From contig NZ_JAUEMJ010000001.1 in the NCBI RefSeq assembly GCF_030403505.1, positions 681,762 through 745,761 on the forward strand: 64,000 nucleotides of DNA, written 5' to 3'. This document shows, in pieces, positions 52,796 through 61,179 of the stretch. Under the pieces are notes generated by a model, which was not told where the DNA came from, searched no databases, and saw only the letters and a program-made list of their open reading frames with translations. The translations under genes and the position numbers were made by a program. The stretch comes from Glycomyces tritici. GTDB lineage: Bacteria > Actinomycetota > Actinomycetes > Mycobacteriales > Micromonosporaceae. The stretch's first letter is position 1; each line of letters opens with the position of its first letter.

Positions 52796-53723
52796 AGCCT
52801 CGATGCCCAATGAAGCGCAGCCCGGTGAAGCGGCGCCGGAGACCGAGACGGCCGAACCGGCCGTTGCGGACAAGAGCGCCAGGGCGGGCATCGCCGCGGC
52901 GCGCGCGTCGCTGGCGGACGTGCCGCCCGAACCCGGTGCGCCGAAGCAGGACCCGATCCTCAACGCCACGGACGTGCGCCGGGCCTTCGGCGGCCTGGTG
53001 GCCGTCGACGTGGCGCACCTGGAGGTCCAGCGGGGCACCATCACCGCCCTCATCGGGCCCAACGGCGCGGGCAAGACCACGTTCTTCAACCTGCTCACCG
53101 GTTTCGACCGGCCGAGCCGGGGCGAGTGGGTGTTCGACGGCCGCCGCGCCGACCGGATGCGCTCGTACCAGGTGGCGCGGGCGGGCATGGTCCGCACGTT
53201 CCAGTTGACGAAGGCGCTCACCCGCATGAGCGTCATGGACAACATGCTCATCGGCGCCGCCGACCAGATCGGCGAGCGCTTCTGGGCCGGCCTGATCCCG
53301 CCCCTGTGGAAGGCGCAGGAGGCGGCGAACCGGACGCGGGCCTTGGAGCTGCTGGAGCGGTTCAAACTCATCGACAAGCGCGAGGACTACGCCGGGGAGC
53401 TCTCCGGCGGCCAGCGCAAGCTGCTGGAGATGGCCCGCGCGCTCATGCTCGAACCGAAGATGGTGATGCTCGACGAGCCGATGGCCGGGGTGAACCCGGC
53501 GCTGAAGCAGACGCTGCTGGAGCACATCAAGAACCTGCGCGAGGAGGGGATGACGGTCCTGTTCGTCGAGCACGACATGGACATGGTCCACGAGATCGCG
53601 GACTGGGTCGCCGTGATGGCGGCCGGGCAGCTCATCACGGAGGGCACGCCGGACCAGATCTCGGCGGACCGGCGGGTCATCGACGCGTACCTGGGCGCCC
53701 ACCACGACGCGGCTCAGCGTTAG
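52785..53723 (+). CDS. livG: Branched-chain amino acid ABC ATPase LivG
   Basis: A 312-residue ATPase. Walker A GPNGAGKTT, signature LSGGQRKLLEMARAL, Walker B MVMLDEPMAGVNP and the switch His in FVEHDMDMV. The N-terminal 55 residues are an Ala/Glu/Pro-rich extension not found in typical LivG and are likely disordered. An internal ATG two codons past the start region (MPNEAQ) is a possible alternative start. It overlaps livM and is followed by livF after 8 bp. Confidence 0.93.
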   Translation: MSDRASMPNEAQPGEAAPETETAEPAVADKSARAGIAAARASLADVPPEPGAPKQDPILNATDVRRAFGGLVAVDVAHLEVQRGTITALIGPNGAGKTTFFNLLTGFDRPSRGEWVFDGRRADRMRSYQVARAGMVRTFQLTKALTRMSVMDNMLIGAADQIGERFWAGLIPPLWKAQEAANRTRALELLERFKLIDKREDYAGELSGGQRKLLEMARALMLEPKMVMLDEPMAGVNPALKQTLLEHIKNLREEGMTVLFVEHDMDMVHEIADWVAVMAAGQLITEGTPDQISADRRVIDAYLGAHHDAAQR

Positions 53724-53731
53724 GAGACGAC

Positions 53732-54640
53732 ATGAGCGACAACGAGACTGCGGTCGGCATCGGACCGACGGGCGCGCCCTTGGAGGCGACGCCGGACTCG
53801 GACACGGAGGTGTGCTCCCGCGAGGGGCACCTGGCGGCCTCGCAGGACGCGCTGCTGCGCGCCGACGAGGTGCAGGCCGGGTACCTGCCGGGCGTGTCGA
53901 TCCTGAACGGCACGGACCTGTACGCGAACGAGGGCGAGCTGGTGGGCATCATCGGCCCGAACGGGGCCGGGAAGTCGACGCTGCTGAAGGCGATGTTCGG
54001 GCTCGTGGGGGTGACCTCGGGAGCGGTGACGCTGCGGGGCCAGGACATCACGAACCGGAAGGCGCACCAGCTGGTGCCGCTGGGCGTGGGGTTCGTGCCG
54101 CAGACGAACAACGTGTTCGCGGCGCTCACCGTGGAGGAGAACCTCGAAATGGGGGTGTTCCTGCGGCCCAAGGCGTTCCGTGAGCGGTTCGCGTTCGTGG
54201 TGGACCTGTTCCCGATCCTGGGCGAGCGGCGTGCGCAGCGGGCCGGCTCGCTCTCGGGCGGCGAGCGGCAGATGGTGGCGATGGGCCGGGCGCTCATGAT
54301 GGAGCCCACGGTGCTGCTGCTGGACGAGCCGTCGGCGGGGCTGTCCCCGGCGATGCAGGACGAGGTCTTCTTCAACACCAAGCAGATCAACCAGACCGGG
54401 GTCACAGTGGTCATGGTCGAGCAGAACGCTCGGCGGTGCCTCCAGATCTGCGACCGGGGTTACGTGCTGGACCAGGGCCGCAGTGCCTACACCGGTCCGG
54501 GTGCGAGCCTGATCGACGATCCGAAGGTGGTCGAGCTGTACCTGGGGACGCTGGGCCGAGCTAATTTACGGCTCGCAAGCTTCGCCGAGAGCGTTGACGG
54601 CGCAGGCGTCCGCGGGTGCGGCCCGCTAGAACACGGATAA
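53732..54640 (+). CDS. livF: Branched-chain amino acid ABC ATPase LivF with odd C-terminal tail
   Basis: A 302-residue ATPase: Walker A GPNGAGKST, signature LSGGERQMVAMGRAL, Walker B VLLLDEPSAGLSP, switch VEQNARR. The ATG at 53732 has TAGGAG upstream. The family normally ends near KVVELYLGTLG, which occurs at residues 266-276. The last 26 residues (RANLRLASFAESVDGAGVRG...) are unlike LivF, and their DNA contains the 20-bp repeat found at 49503. The original stop was probably lost by insertion or rearrangement. Activity should be intact because all motifs precede the tail. Confidence 0.92.
   Translation: MSDNETAVGIGPTGAPLEATPDSDTEVCSREGHLAASQDALLRADEVQAGYLPGVSILNGTDLYANEGELVGIIGPNGAGKSTLLKAMFGLVGVTSGAVTLRGQDITNRKAHQLVPLGVGFVPQTNNVFAALTVEENLEMGVFLRPKAFRERFAFVVDLFPILGERRAQRAGSLSGGERQMVAMGRALMMEPTVLLLDEPSAGLSPAMQDEVFFNTKQINQTGVTVVMVEQNARRCLQICDRGYVLDQGRSAYTGPGASLIDDPKVVELYLGTLGRANLRLASFAESVDGAGVRGCGPLEHG
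54568..54587 (+). repeat. 20-bp repeat, copy 2, inside the livF tail
   Basis: This is an exact direct copy of ACGGCTCGCAAGCTTCGCCG at 49503-49522. Here it is read as codons for RLASFAE within LivF. Confidence 0.7.
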
Positions 54641-54681
54641 GGCGATGCCCCTCGGGTCCTGTGGTCCCGAGGGGCATCGCC
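54641..54681. terminator. Bidirectional terminator livF / livK
   Basis: A 16-bp perfect stem GGCGATGCCCCTCGGG with a 9-nt loop, starting right after the livF stop and 15 bp from the livK stop. Confidence 0.85.
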
Positions 54682-54696
54682 GTTGGTGTTCGCTGC

Positions 54697-55941
54697 TTAC
54701 TCTTCGAGGTCGCCGAACGTGTAGCCGAGGTTCACGAAGGTGTTGTCGGCCTGGTATTCGAAGACGCCGATGGTGGCGGCGGAGACGTCGCCCTCAGGCG
54801 AGAACTCGATAGGGCCGGAGTAGCCCTCGTAGTCGATGTCCTCGCCGTCCTTCAGGAGGTCGGCGCACTCGGTGTAGCCGTTGCACTTGGTGCCTTCGCG
54901 GCTGACGCCGATCAGGTTCTCCTTGATGACCTCGGAGTCGACCTCGCCGCCTTGGAGTGCGGCGAGTGCGGCGAGCACGGTCGCGTCATAGGACTCGGGG
55001 CCGTACGTGAAGTCGGTCAGCTCCGGGTCCACACCGAGGAGGCGCTCCTGGATGGCGGCGGTGTCGGCACCCGGGTAGGTGCCCTTGGCGCCCTCCAGGA
55101 AGCCCTCGGGGAACTGGTCGCCGTAGTTGGAGAGGTTGCCGTCGACGAAGTACCAGCCGAGGTCCTGCGCGCTCATGTTCTCTTCGGCGAGCGCGGGAGC
55201 GAGGTTCACGATCTCGTTGAAGGTGATGAGGACGACCGCGTCGGCGCCGGAGTCGGCGACCTGGCCGGCCTCGGCGGAGAACTCGGTGGCGGCCGGGTCG
55301 TAGACGATCGTGTCGATGACCTCACCGCCGAAGTCGGTGAAGTTCTGCTCCACGGCCTCGGCGAGGCCGGTGCCATAGGAGTCCTGGAGCGCGAGAATGA
55401 TGATCTTCTCGTGCCCGTCCTGGATGATCGTGTCGGCGAGGACGCGGCCCTGGAGGATGTCCGAAGGGGCCGTGCGGAAGTAGTAGTCGCCGTTCGCGTA
55501 CGTGGTGAACTCGGGCGAGGTGTTCGCCGGGGAAATCTGGACGATCCCCTCCTGGTAGAGCTTGTCGATGAAGCTGAGCGACACGCTGGAGGAGGCGGCG
55601 CCGATGACGGTGTGCACGCCCTGGCGGATGAGCGCGTCCGCCGACTCGCTGGCGATGGGCGAGGTGGTGTCGCCCGAGTCCTGGTGGATGACCGAGGCGT
55701 CGCAGCCGAGTACGCCGCCGGCCTCGTTGATCTCCTGGATGGCGAGGTCGACGCCGGCGAATTCGGGCGGGCCGAGGAAGGCGAGCGAGCCGGTCTGCGG
55801 CAGGATCGTGCCGATCTTCAAGCCGTCGCTTTCGCAGTCGGCAGCGCCGCCGGAATCCGAATCGTCGCCGCACGCGGTGATGGAGAGCGCTGTGATACCA
55901 GCTGTGGCCACTGCCAGCAGAGCTCGGGGAAAGCGGGACAT
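54697..55941 (-). CDS. livK: Branched-chain amino acid-binding lipoprotein LivK
   Basis: A 414-residue lipoprotein from the ATG at 55941 (AGGAG 6 nt upstream). Signal LLAVATAGITALSITACG with lipobox ITAC (C24). The body is a type I periplasmic binding protein (LKIGTILPQTGSLAFLGPPE, FAGVDLAIQEINEAGGVLGC, VHTVIGAASSSVSLSFIDKL, ADAVVLITFNEI, YDATVLAALAALQGG). It delivers hydrophobic amino acids or similar ligands to the LivHMGF importer encoded convergently. Two cysteine-rich stretches (CNGYTEC) suggest a disulfide. The convergent layout, with livK separate from livHMGF, means its level can be set independently. Confidence 0.92.
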   Translation of the reverse strand: MSRFPRALLAVATAGITALSITACGDDSDSGGAADCESDGLKIGTILPQTGSLAFLGPPEFAGVDLAIQEINEAGGVLGCDASVIHQDSGDTTSPIASESADALIRQGVHTVIGAASSSVSLSFIDKLYQEGIVQISPANTSPEFTTYANGDYYFRTAPSDILQGRVLADTIIQDGHEKIIILALQDSYGTGLAEAVEQNFTDFGGEVIDTIVYDPAATEFSAEAGQVADSGADAVVLITFNEIVNLAPALAEENMSAQDLGWYFVDGNLSNYGDQFPEGFLEGAKGTYPGADTAAIQERLLGVDPELTDFTYGPESYDATVLAALAALQGGEVDSEVIKENLIGVSREGTKCNGYTECADLLKDGEDIDYEGYSGPIEFSPEGDVSAATIGVFEYQADNTFVNLGYTFGDLEE

Positions 55942-56152
55942 GGTTGCTCCTAGTTTTTTTGTTCGAGAGGACACGCGGCAGAGATTGGAGGTTTGCGTGA
56001 TCCGAGTTACACACTATGGCAGTAGGGAACCTGATGACAGCGGTCGTGACCACACCCGATCCTGTTTGTGATGAGTCCGTGACCTTCTCGTACAGGTATT
56101 GCAATCGCAGGTCGTCCGTGTTGCCGCCCAGCGACGTTCGGGCCGCCCTCCC

Positions 56153-56222
56153 CGCGGGCGGCTCCCCCGGCAGGGGGAGCACGGTCGCCCCTGCAAGGGG
56201 AGGCCGGTCGCCCGCTCGCGGG
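56153..56222 (+). repeat. Cluster of three small GC hairpins
   Basis: GCTCCCCC-GGCA-GGGGGAGC (56161-56180), CCCCT-GCA-AGGGG (56188-56200) and CCCGC-TC-GCGGG (56211-56222) follow one another in 70 bp, each preceded by a GGTCGCC- or GCGGC-like phrase. They end 35 bp before the membrane protein start. The rest of the 55942-56257 spacer probably holds the livK promoter. Confidence 0.5.
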
Positions 56223-56257
56223 AGGGGCCGGGCGCGCCAGACCGCGAGTCTGTAAGC

Positions 56258-57370
56258 ATGACAACGCGAACGCCGCTCCGACGGCCCACCCGCCTCGCAC
56301 GGGCGACCGTGCTCGCCGCCTTCCTCTGGTCGCTCCTGGCCCTCCCGTTCGGGCTGTGGCAGCTCCTCGACCCCGAGAGCGGCCCCTACTCGCACGAGCT
56401 CTACGAGCCCACGATCCCGCTCCCCGCAGCGCTGCCCGACTGGTTCGCGCCCGCCGCGCTCATCGCCGCCGGCGTCGGCGGACTGCTCATCGCCCGGGCC
56501 AAGCCGAAGCTGTGGCCGCTCACCGCGCTCTACGCCGCGGTCTTCGGGCTGCTGCTGACGACGATCTCGCCCATCTCGCTCGCCGGGTACCTGTGCGCGT
56601 TCCTCATCCCGATCGCGGCCGTCGTCGTCCCGGTCCTCGTGGCCCGCGGCACGATCGCCCGCCTCGTCACCGCCGCCGTGATCGCCGCGGTCCTCGTCGC
56701 GCTCGGCGTGACCGGGGTCGTCGACTACCCCGCGGTCGTCGGATTCGCGAAGGACCTGGGCGCCACCATGGTCGGCATCGGCGGCTACTTCCTGGCGCAG
56801 ATCTGGACGCTCGCGGGAGCCGTCGTCTGGAGCGCGCTGACCATGCTGCTGCGCTTGCAGCGCCGCGAGGGCGAGCCCGCGCCCGAGTGGCTCGCCCCCG
56901 AGCGCGCCGCGAAGTGGGGCCGGATCGCCGCCTGGACCGCGTTCGCCTGCGCCCTCCCCTACGGCCTGGTGCGCATGAGCTGGCTGACTCCGTGGGCCTA
57001 CGCGGGCGGCCCGGTCGGCGAGGACTTTCCGCTCGAGATGCGGATCTGGGGCCTGCTGCTCGGCTTCGCCGCGCTCGGCGGCGGCGTGCTGTGCCTGGGC
57101 CTGACGCAGCGGTGGGGCGAGCGCTGGCCGTTCTGGATGTTCGCCCTCAAGGGCCGCCCAGTGCCGCCGATGGTCGCGATCGTCCCCGGGGCGATCATGG
57201 CCGGGGTGTTCACGTTCATGGCGGTGCCCATGGCGGCGTTGGGGATTCGCCAGGACGCCCCCGAGCTGATCTGGTCGTTCCCGTTCTGGCTGTGGGGCCC
57301 CGCCCTCGGCGCGGCGACGTTCGCCTACGCGATCCGGCGGGGCAGGGTCGACACGGGAGTGGTCCGATAG
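56258..57370 (+). CDS. Polytopic membrane protein of unknown function
   Basis: A 370-residue protein with about eight or nine hydrophobic segments (ATVLAAFLWSLLALPFGLWQ; FAPAALIAAGVGGLLIA; LTALYAAVFGLLLTTI; LAGYLCAFLIPIAAVVVPVLVA; AAVIAAVLVALGVTGVV; and others). A conserved-looking loop SGPYSHELYEPTIPLP follows the first helix. No family is recognised. The ATG lacks a clear ribosome site and follows a triple-hairpin leader. It could be a single-gene unit. Confidence 0.65.
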   Translation: MTTRTPLRRPTRLARATVLAAFLWSLLALPFGLWQLLDPESGPYSHELYEPTIPLPAALPDWFAPAALIAAGVGGLLIARAKPKLWPLTALYAAVFGLLLTTISPISLAGYLCAFLIPIAAVVVPVLVARGTIARLVTAAVIAAVLVALGVTGVVDYPAVVGFAKDLGATMVGIGGYFLAQIWTLAGAVVWSALTMLLRLQRREGEPAPEWLAPERAAKWGRIAAWTAFACALPYGLVRMSWLTPWAYAGGPVGEDFPLEMRIWGLLLGFAALGGGVLCLGLTQRWGERWPFWMFALKGRPVPPMVAIVPGAIMAGVFTFMAVPMAALGIRQDAPELIWSFPFWLWGPALGAATFAYAIRRGRVDTGVVR

Positions 57371-57460
57371 GGGCTTGACCGATTGCGGGACCCGGCCTAA
57401 GGTCGAGTCCTGCAATCAATTCCGCACAAATCTGCAACTCCTTGCAAAGGAAGCAAACAC

Positions 57461-58393
57461 ATGCTCGACATCCTGGTCGTGGGCGGCGTCGGCGTCGACA
57501 CCATCGTGCGCGTCCCCGAGATCGCGATCGGCGACGGCGACTCGCTCGGCGTGGAACCGATCTACGACTACGTGGCCCACACCGGGAACGGGGTCGCCCT
57601 CGGCTGCCTCCACCTCGGGCTCGCCACCCGCTTCATCGACTACATCGGCGACGACGAGCAGGGCCGGCTGGTCCTGGGCCACTACGAGCGGCACGGCCTC
57701 GACTTCCGGCACCTCATCTCCCCCAACGGGACCTCGCGCTCGGTGAACCTGGTCGACGCCGGCGGGCGGCGCTACTCCTTCTACGACTACCGCCACGACG
57801 CCGATCTGCGCATGCCCGCCGAGTTCTTCGGCCCGCACGTCGCCGAGGCCAAGCACGTCCATGTCTCGATCCCTAACCACACCAGGGACGTGCTGACCGC
57901 GATCCCCGAAGGCGTGACCGTCTCGACCGACCTGCACGGGTGGGACGGCGAGGCCGAGCACCAGAAGGCCTTCGCCCTGCGCGCCGACCTCGTGACCCTC
58001 TCCGCAGCGAAGCTCGGCGGCGACCCGGAGAAGGCGATGCGCTGGATCCTCGACAACGGCCGCGCCGCGGTCGTGATCGCCACGAACGGCGAGCACGGCG
58101 GGTACGTGCTCGAACGCGGCGGGTCCCTGGAGCAGTACGACGCGATCGACCCGGTCGCCCAGCTCGGCGCGGCGGTCCCTGCATGGGCCGACTGGTCCCC
58201 CGTGGACTCCAACGGCGCGGGCGACGCGTTCGTCTCGGGGATGCTGTGGGCGCGGGCCCGGGGCGGCGACCTCGCGGCCGCCATCAACGCGGGCCGCGTG
58301 GCGGGCGCGTACGCGTGCCGTACCAAGGGCACGAGCACGGCCCTCATCTCCGCGGAGCTGCTGGCCGAAAGCCTTGCGGCGCTGAAGCGGTGA
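57461..58393 (+). CDS. PfkB-family sugar kinase
   Basis: A 310-residue ribokinase-superfamily kinase that would phosphorylate a sugar or nucleoside with ATP. The PfkB signature 2 with the catalytic Asp and anion-hole Gly is in DSNGAGDAFVSGML. Signature-1 cues are HTGNGVALGCLHLGLATRF. It contains GDDEQGRLVLGHYERHG and a lid region RRYSFYDYR. Substrate is unknown. The start has AAGGA upstream. It is a single gene, with no sugar operon adjacent on the same strand. Confidence 0.88.
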   Translation: MLDILVVGGVGVDTIVRVPEIAIGDGDSLGVEPIYDYVAHTGNGVALGCLHLGLATRFIDYIGDDEQGRLVLGHYERHGLDFRHLISPNGTSRSVNLVDAGGRRYSFYDYRHDADLRMPAEFFGPHVAEAKHVHVSIPNHTRDVLTAIPEGVTVSTDLHGWDGEAEHQKAFALRADLVTLSAAKLGGDPEKAMRWILDNGRAAVVIATNGEHGGYVLERGGSLEQYDAIDPVAQLGAAVPAWADWSPVDSNGAGDAFVSGMLWARARGGDLAAAINAGRVAGAYACRTKGTSTALISAELLAESLAALKR

Positions 58394-58397
58394 TCGA

Positions 58398-58424
58398 CGG
58401 CCCCGGCGCAGAGCGCCGGGGCCG
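58398..58424. terminator. Bidirectional terminator, PfkB kinase / membrane protein
   Basis: A 12-bp perfect stem CGGCCCCGGCGC with loop AGA, between the convergent stop codons. Confidence 0.75.
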
Positions 58425-58428
58425 TTCG

Positions 58429-59592
58429 CTACTCCGCGGGCTTGTTCGCGGTCATGGCCTTCGCGCGGGCGATCACGTCGTCGAACGGCGAGGGCTCCAC
58501 GGGCACCGTGCGCACCGCGTCGCGCCGCTCAGGCTGGACCACCAGCATGAACAGGCAGCCGACGACGGCCGCGACGAGCGGGGCGCCCAGGCCGATCTCG
58601 GTGGCCGGCCAGATGCCGGTGGCGGCGCCCGTGCTGATGAGGAACGCGGCCCAGACCGGCACCGCCCAGGCCCCGGCGAGCACGAGCAGGTCGCGGCGGC
58701 GGCGCAGCTCGGGGCGGATGAGCCACACCAGGAAGTCGAGCCACGCGCCCGAGAGCAGGAAGATCCACACGTACCCGCCGTACTCGAAGCCCGAGTACGC
58801 GCCGGCCATGATCGCCGGGTACGCGAACGCGACCGTGAAGAACCCCAGCGGCAGCCGGAACCGGCCGGTCATCATGACCGCCAGCGCGAGCACCAGCACG
58901 GTGGTGAACACGATGCCCGCCACCGGGAAGCCCTCGAAGACGTGCGGGCCCTTCAGGGCCGCCGCGACGGCGAACGGCGAGTTCGTGTGCGGCACGAGGT
59001 AGGCGAGGAAGAGCACGAGTGCGGTCGTGATGTAGCCCAAGGAGAGTGCGGGGGCGGCCATGCGGGCCTCGAGCGGGATCGGCTCGGGTTCGGCCGCGAG
59101 TGTGGCGCGGCGCCAGGCCGAGAGGAGGGGTGCGGCGACGATGAGGACGCCGCCCGCGGCCAGGGTGAGGTGCGAAGGGCTGAAGAGGATCGCGAGGTTC
59201 GTCTCGACGCCGAGCACCTCGTGCCAGATCATGTCGGCGATGCCGGAGGCGAGGAAGAGCGGGATGCCGATGACGGCGGGCCCGTAGCCGTGGGGGACGG
59301 CGGCCATGCCGGTGCGGCCCTCGGCGCGGTGGGCGCGGATGAAGATCCAGGCGATCCAGGCGGCGGTGGCGAAGAAGCCGGTGTAGAACGCCAGGTGCCA
59401 CCAGGTGAAGAACGATTCGGCCCAGCCGCGGGCGTGGGCGGTGACGTCGAGGATGAGGCCGCCGAAGAACCACGCGGAGAAGGCCGCGGTGGTGAGGTCC
59501 TGCCACCAGGTGGCGTAGGCGCGGGGCTGCCGGGAGTCGGTCAAGAGGTGCATCTTGTACTCCAGCAATCGGTCCAGGGGTGTGATGGCCAT
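58429..59592 (-). CDS. Polytopic membrane protein of unknown function
   Basis: A 387-residue protein with about ten hydrophobic segments, beginning MAITPLDRLLEYKMHLLTDS. The N-terminal part has TWWQDLTTAAFSAWFFGG, HLAFYTGFFATAAWIAWIFI and DMIWHEVLGVETNLAILFSP followed by SHLTLAAGGV. The WHEVLGVETN...SPSH phrase, conserved in a group of actinobacterial membrane proteins, suggests a metal- or heme-linked role, but this is a guess. Possible starts are the ATG at 59592 or an in-frame GTG 9 codons upstream. The C-terminal tail is charged. Confidence 0.6.
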   Translation of the reverse strand: MAITPLDRLLEYKMHLLTDSRQPRAYATWWQDLTTAAFSAWFFGGLILDVTAHARGWAESFFTWWHLAFYTGFFATAAWIAWIFIRAHRAEGRTGMAAVPHGYGPAVIGIPLFLASGIADMIWHEVLGVETNLAILFSPSHLTLAAGGVLIVAAPLLSAWRRATLAAEPEPIPLEARMAAPALSLGYITTALVLFLAYLVPHTNSPFAVAAALKGPHVFEGFPVAGIVFTTVLVLALAVMMTGRFRLPLGFFTVAFAYPAIMAGAYSGFEYGGYVWIFLLSGAWLDFLVWLIRPELRRRRDLLVLAGAWAVPVWAAFLISTGAATGIWPATEIGLGAPLVAAVVGCLFMLVVQPERRDAVRTVPVEPSPFDDVIARAKAMTANKPAE

Positions 59593-59678
59593 GACCTCAT
59601 CATGGCCTACCCGCACCTCCCGCGCAATTCCCGATTCGGCGGCGGTCCGTTCACTGAGGACGGTCTGTACTCGGTCCC

Positions 59679-60188
59679 CTACGCGCTCGGGCGCTTCAGA
59701 GTGAGGACCTTCGTGACAGAGCCGTTGTCTTCGGGCTTGTCTCGCACGTGCTCGAAGCCGAGCTTCTTCATGACGGCGAGCGAGCCGGTGTTCTGGTCGG
59801 CGACGGTGGCGTGCACTTCGTCGAGACCGAGGCGGGTGAAGCCGTAGTCGATGATCGCCTGCGCCAGTTCGGTACCGAGGCCCCGGCCCCAGGCGCGGTG
59901 GGCGAGGGCGTAGATGAGCTCGTGGCCGCCGGACTCCTCGGTCGGCTTGATCTCGGCGTGGCCGATGAGGTCGCCGTCCTCGCGCACGGCCCACACGTCG
60001 AACTTGCCGGTGTCGTAGACGTGCGTGAAGACGCGGTGGAACAGGGCCCGGTTGGCCTCCTCGGGCTCGGGTCCGTCGCCCATCCACTGCGAGACGCGCG
60101 GGTCGCCGAAGAGCGCGACGAAGCCCTCCTCGTCGGCGGGGACGTACGGGTCGAGGACGAGGCGCTCGGTGCGCAGGGTCGGCGTCAT
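59679..60188 (-). CDS. GNAT family N-acetyltransferase (RimJ/RimL type)
   Basis: A 169-residue acetyltransferase. It opens with TERLVLDPYVPADEEGFVAL, the RimJ-like N terminus, and has the acetyl-CoA loop RAWGRGLGTELAQAIIDYGF and the ending NTGSLAVMKKLGFEHV. The substrate is unknown. The ATG at 60188 has no clear ribosome site; an in-frame ATG lies 12 codons upstream. It is transcribed toward the polytopic membrane gene. Confidence 0.85.
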   Translation of the reverse strand: MTPTLRTERLVLDPYVPADEEGFVALFGDPRVSQWMGDGPEPEEANRALFHRVFTHVYDTGKFDVWAVREDGDLIGHAEIKPTEESGGHELIYALAHRAWGRGLGTELAQAIIDYGFTRLGLDEVHATVADQNTGSLAVMKKLGFEHVRDKPEDNGSVTKVLTLKRPSA

Positions 60189-60228
60189 GGCCCGAATGCT
60201 GCCATGGCGGCGGCCCTGCCGCACCGCA

Positions 60229-61077
60229 TTATTGGGCCGGTGTGAACTCGACCAGGTAGAGCTTGGGCCAGAGCTTGCCGGTGAGGTAGAACGCGCCCTC
60301 CTCCTCGGCCGCGGCGATCCCGTTGAGGACGTCGGCGCCGCCCGCCTCCTCGGGCGGGAGGAGGCCGGTGGCGTCCACGACCGCGCCGACTTCGCCGGTG
60401 GCGGGGTCGATGCGCACGATCTGGTCGGTCTGCCAGAGGTTGGCCCAGACCTGGCCGCCGGTGCATTCGAGCTCGTTGATCTGGTAGACCGGCTCGCCCT
60501 CGAGCGTGACTTCGACGGTGCCGGTCTCCGCGAACGTGACCGGGTCGCGGAACGTCAGCGTCGAGGAGCCGTCGCTCATGACGAGCTGCGTGCCGTCATA
60601 GCAGATGCCCCAGCCTTCGCCTTCGTACTGGACGCTCTCGAGGATGTCGAGGGTGACCGGGTCCCGCCGGTGGGCCACGTGCTCCTGCCAGGTGATCTGC
60701 CAGATCGAGTCGTCGGTGAGGGTGAGGCCTTCGGCGAACTGCTCGGCGGGGAGGTCCTGGGAGGCGAGCACGGCGCCGGTGCCGGGGTCGACGATGCGCA
60801 CGTCCGAGGCGCCGTACTGGCCGGCGCTCTCGTAGAGGACGGTGCCGTGCTCGGGGTGCTCGGCGAGCTGGAGGCCCTGGGTGAAGGAGGTCGCGTCGTG
60901 GTCGTAGGTCTCCAGGACCTTGACCTGGAGCTCCTCGACGCCCGCGTCCTCGGAGACGGTCACCTGGTCCTCCGCGACGGCGTCGCCGGTGCCGCAGCCG
61001 GCGAGGGCGAGCAGTCCGGCCGCGCCGAGGGCCAGGCCGCGCCGCGTCGCGCGCTTCTCATCGAACACTGATCTCAT
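60229..61077 (-). CDS. Glutaminyl-peptide cyclotransferase lipoprotein
   Basis: About 282 residues. The signal (RRGLALGAAGLLALAGCG) has a lipobox LAGC, so it is a surface lipoprotein. The mature part is the plant/bacterial-type glutaminyl cyclase beta-propeller (HDATSFTQGLQLAEHPEHG, EQFAEGLTLTDDSIWQITW, QINELECTGGQVWANLWQTD, LNGIA, FYLTGKLWPKLYLVEF). It converts N-terminal glutamine of exported proteins to pyroglutamate. The ATG at 61077 touches its GGAG; a GTG at 61068 has the better spacing and is an equally good start. Confidence 0.9.
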   Translation of the reverse strand: MRSVFDEKRATRRGLALGAAGLLALAGCGTGDAVAEDQVTVSEDAGVEELQVKVLETYDHDATSFTQGLQLAEHPEHGTVLYESAGQYGASDVRIVDPGTGAVLASQDLPAEQFAEGLTLTDDSIWQITWQEHVAHRRDPVTLDILESVQYEGEGWGICYDGTQLVMSDGSSTLTFRDPVTFAETGTVEVTLEGEPVYQINELECTGGQVWANLWQTDQIVRIDPATGEVGAVVDATGLLPPEEAGGADVLNGIAAAEEEGAFYLTGKLWPKLYLVEFTPAQ

Positions 61078-61179
61078 CTCCAGCCGGTCAGGGGTGATGC
61101 TTCGTACCGTACTGGTCGCGGCAAAGGAGGACAAGTGCCCCGTGAGGGGTGCTCACCCCGGCACACGGATCGAGCTCTG

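Noticed and set aside
49267..54640. Integrated mobile element at the tRNA
   Set aside because: No integrase or recombinase, and the 20-bp repeat does not match the tRNA 3' end, so a tRNA-site integration is not supported.
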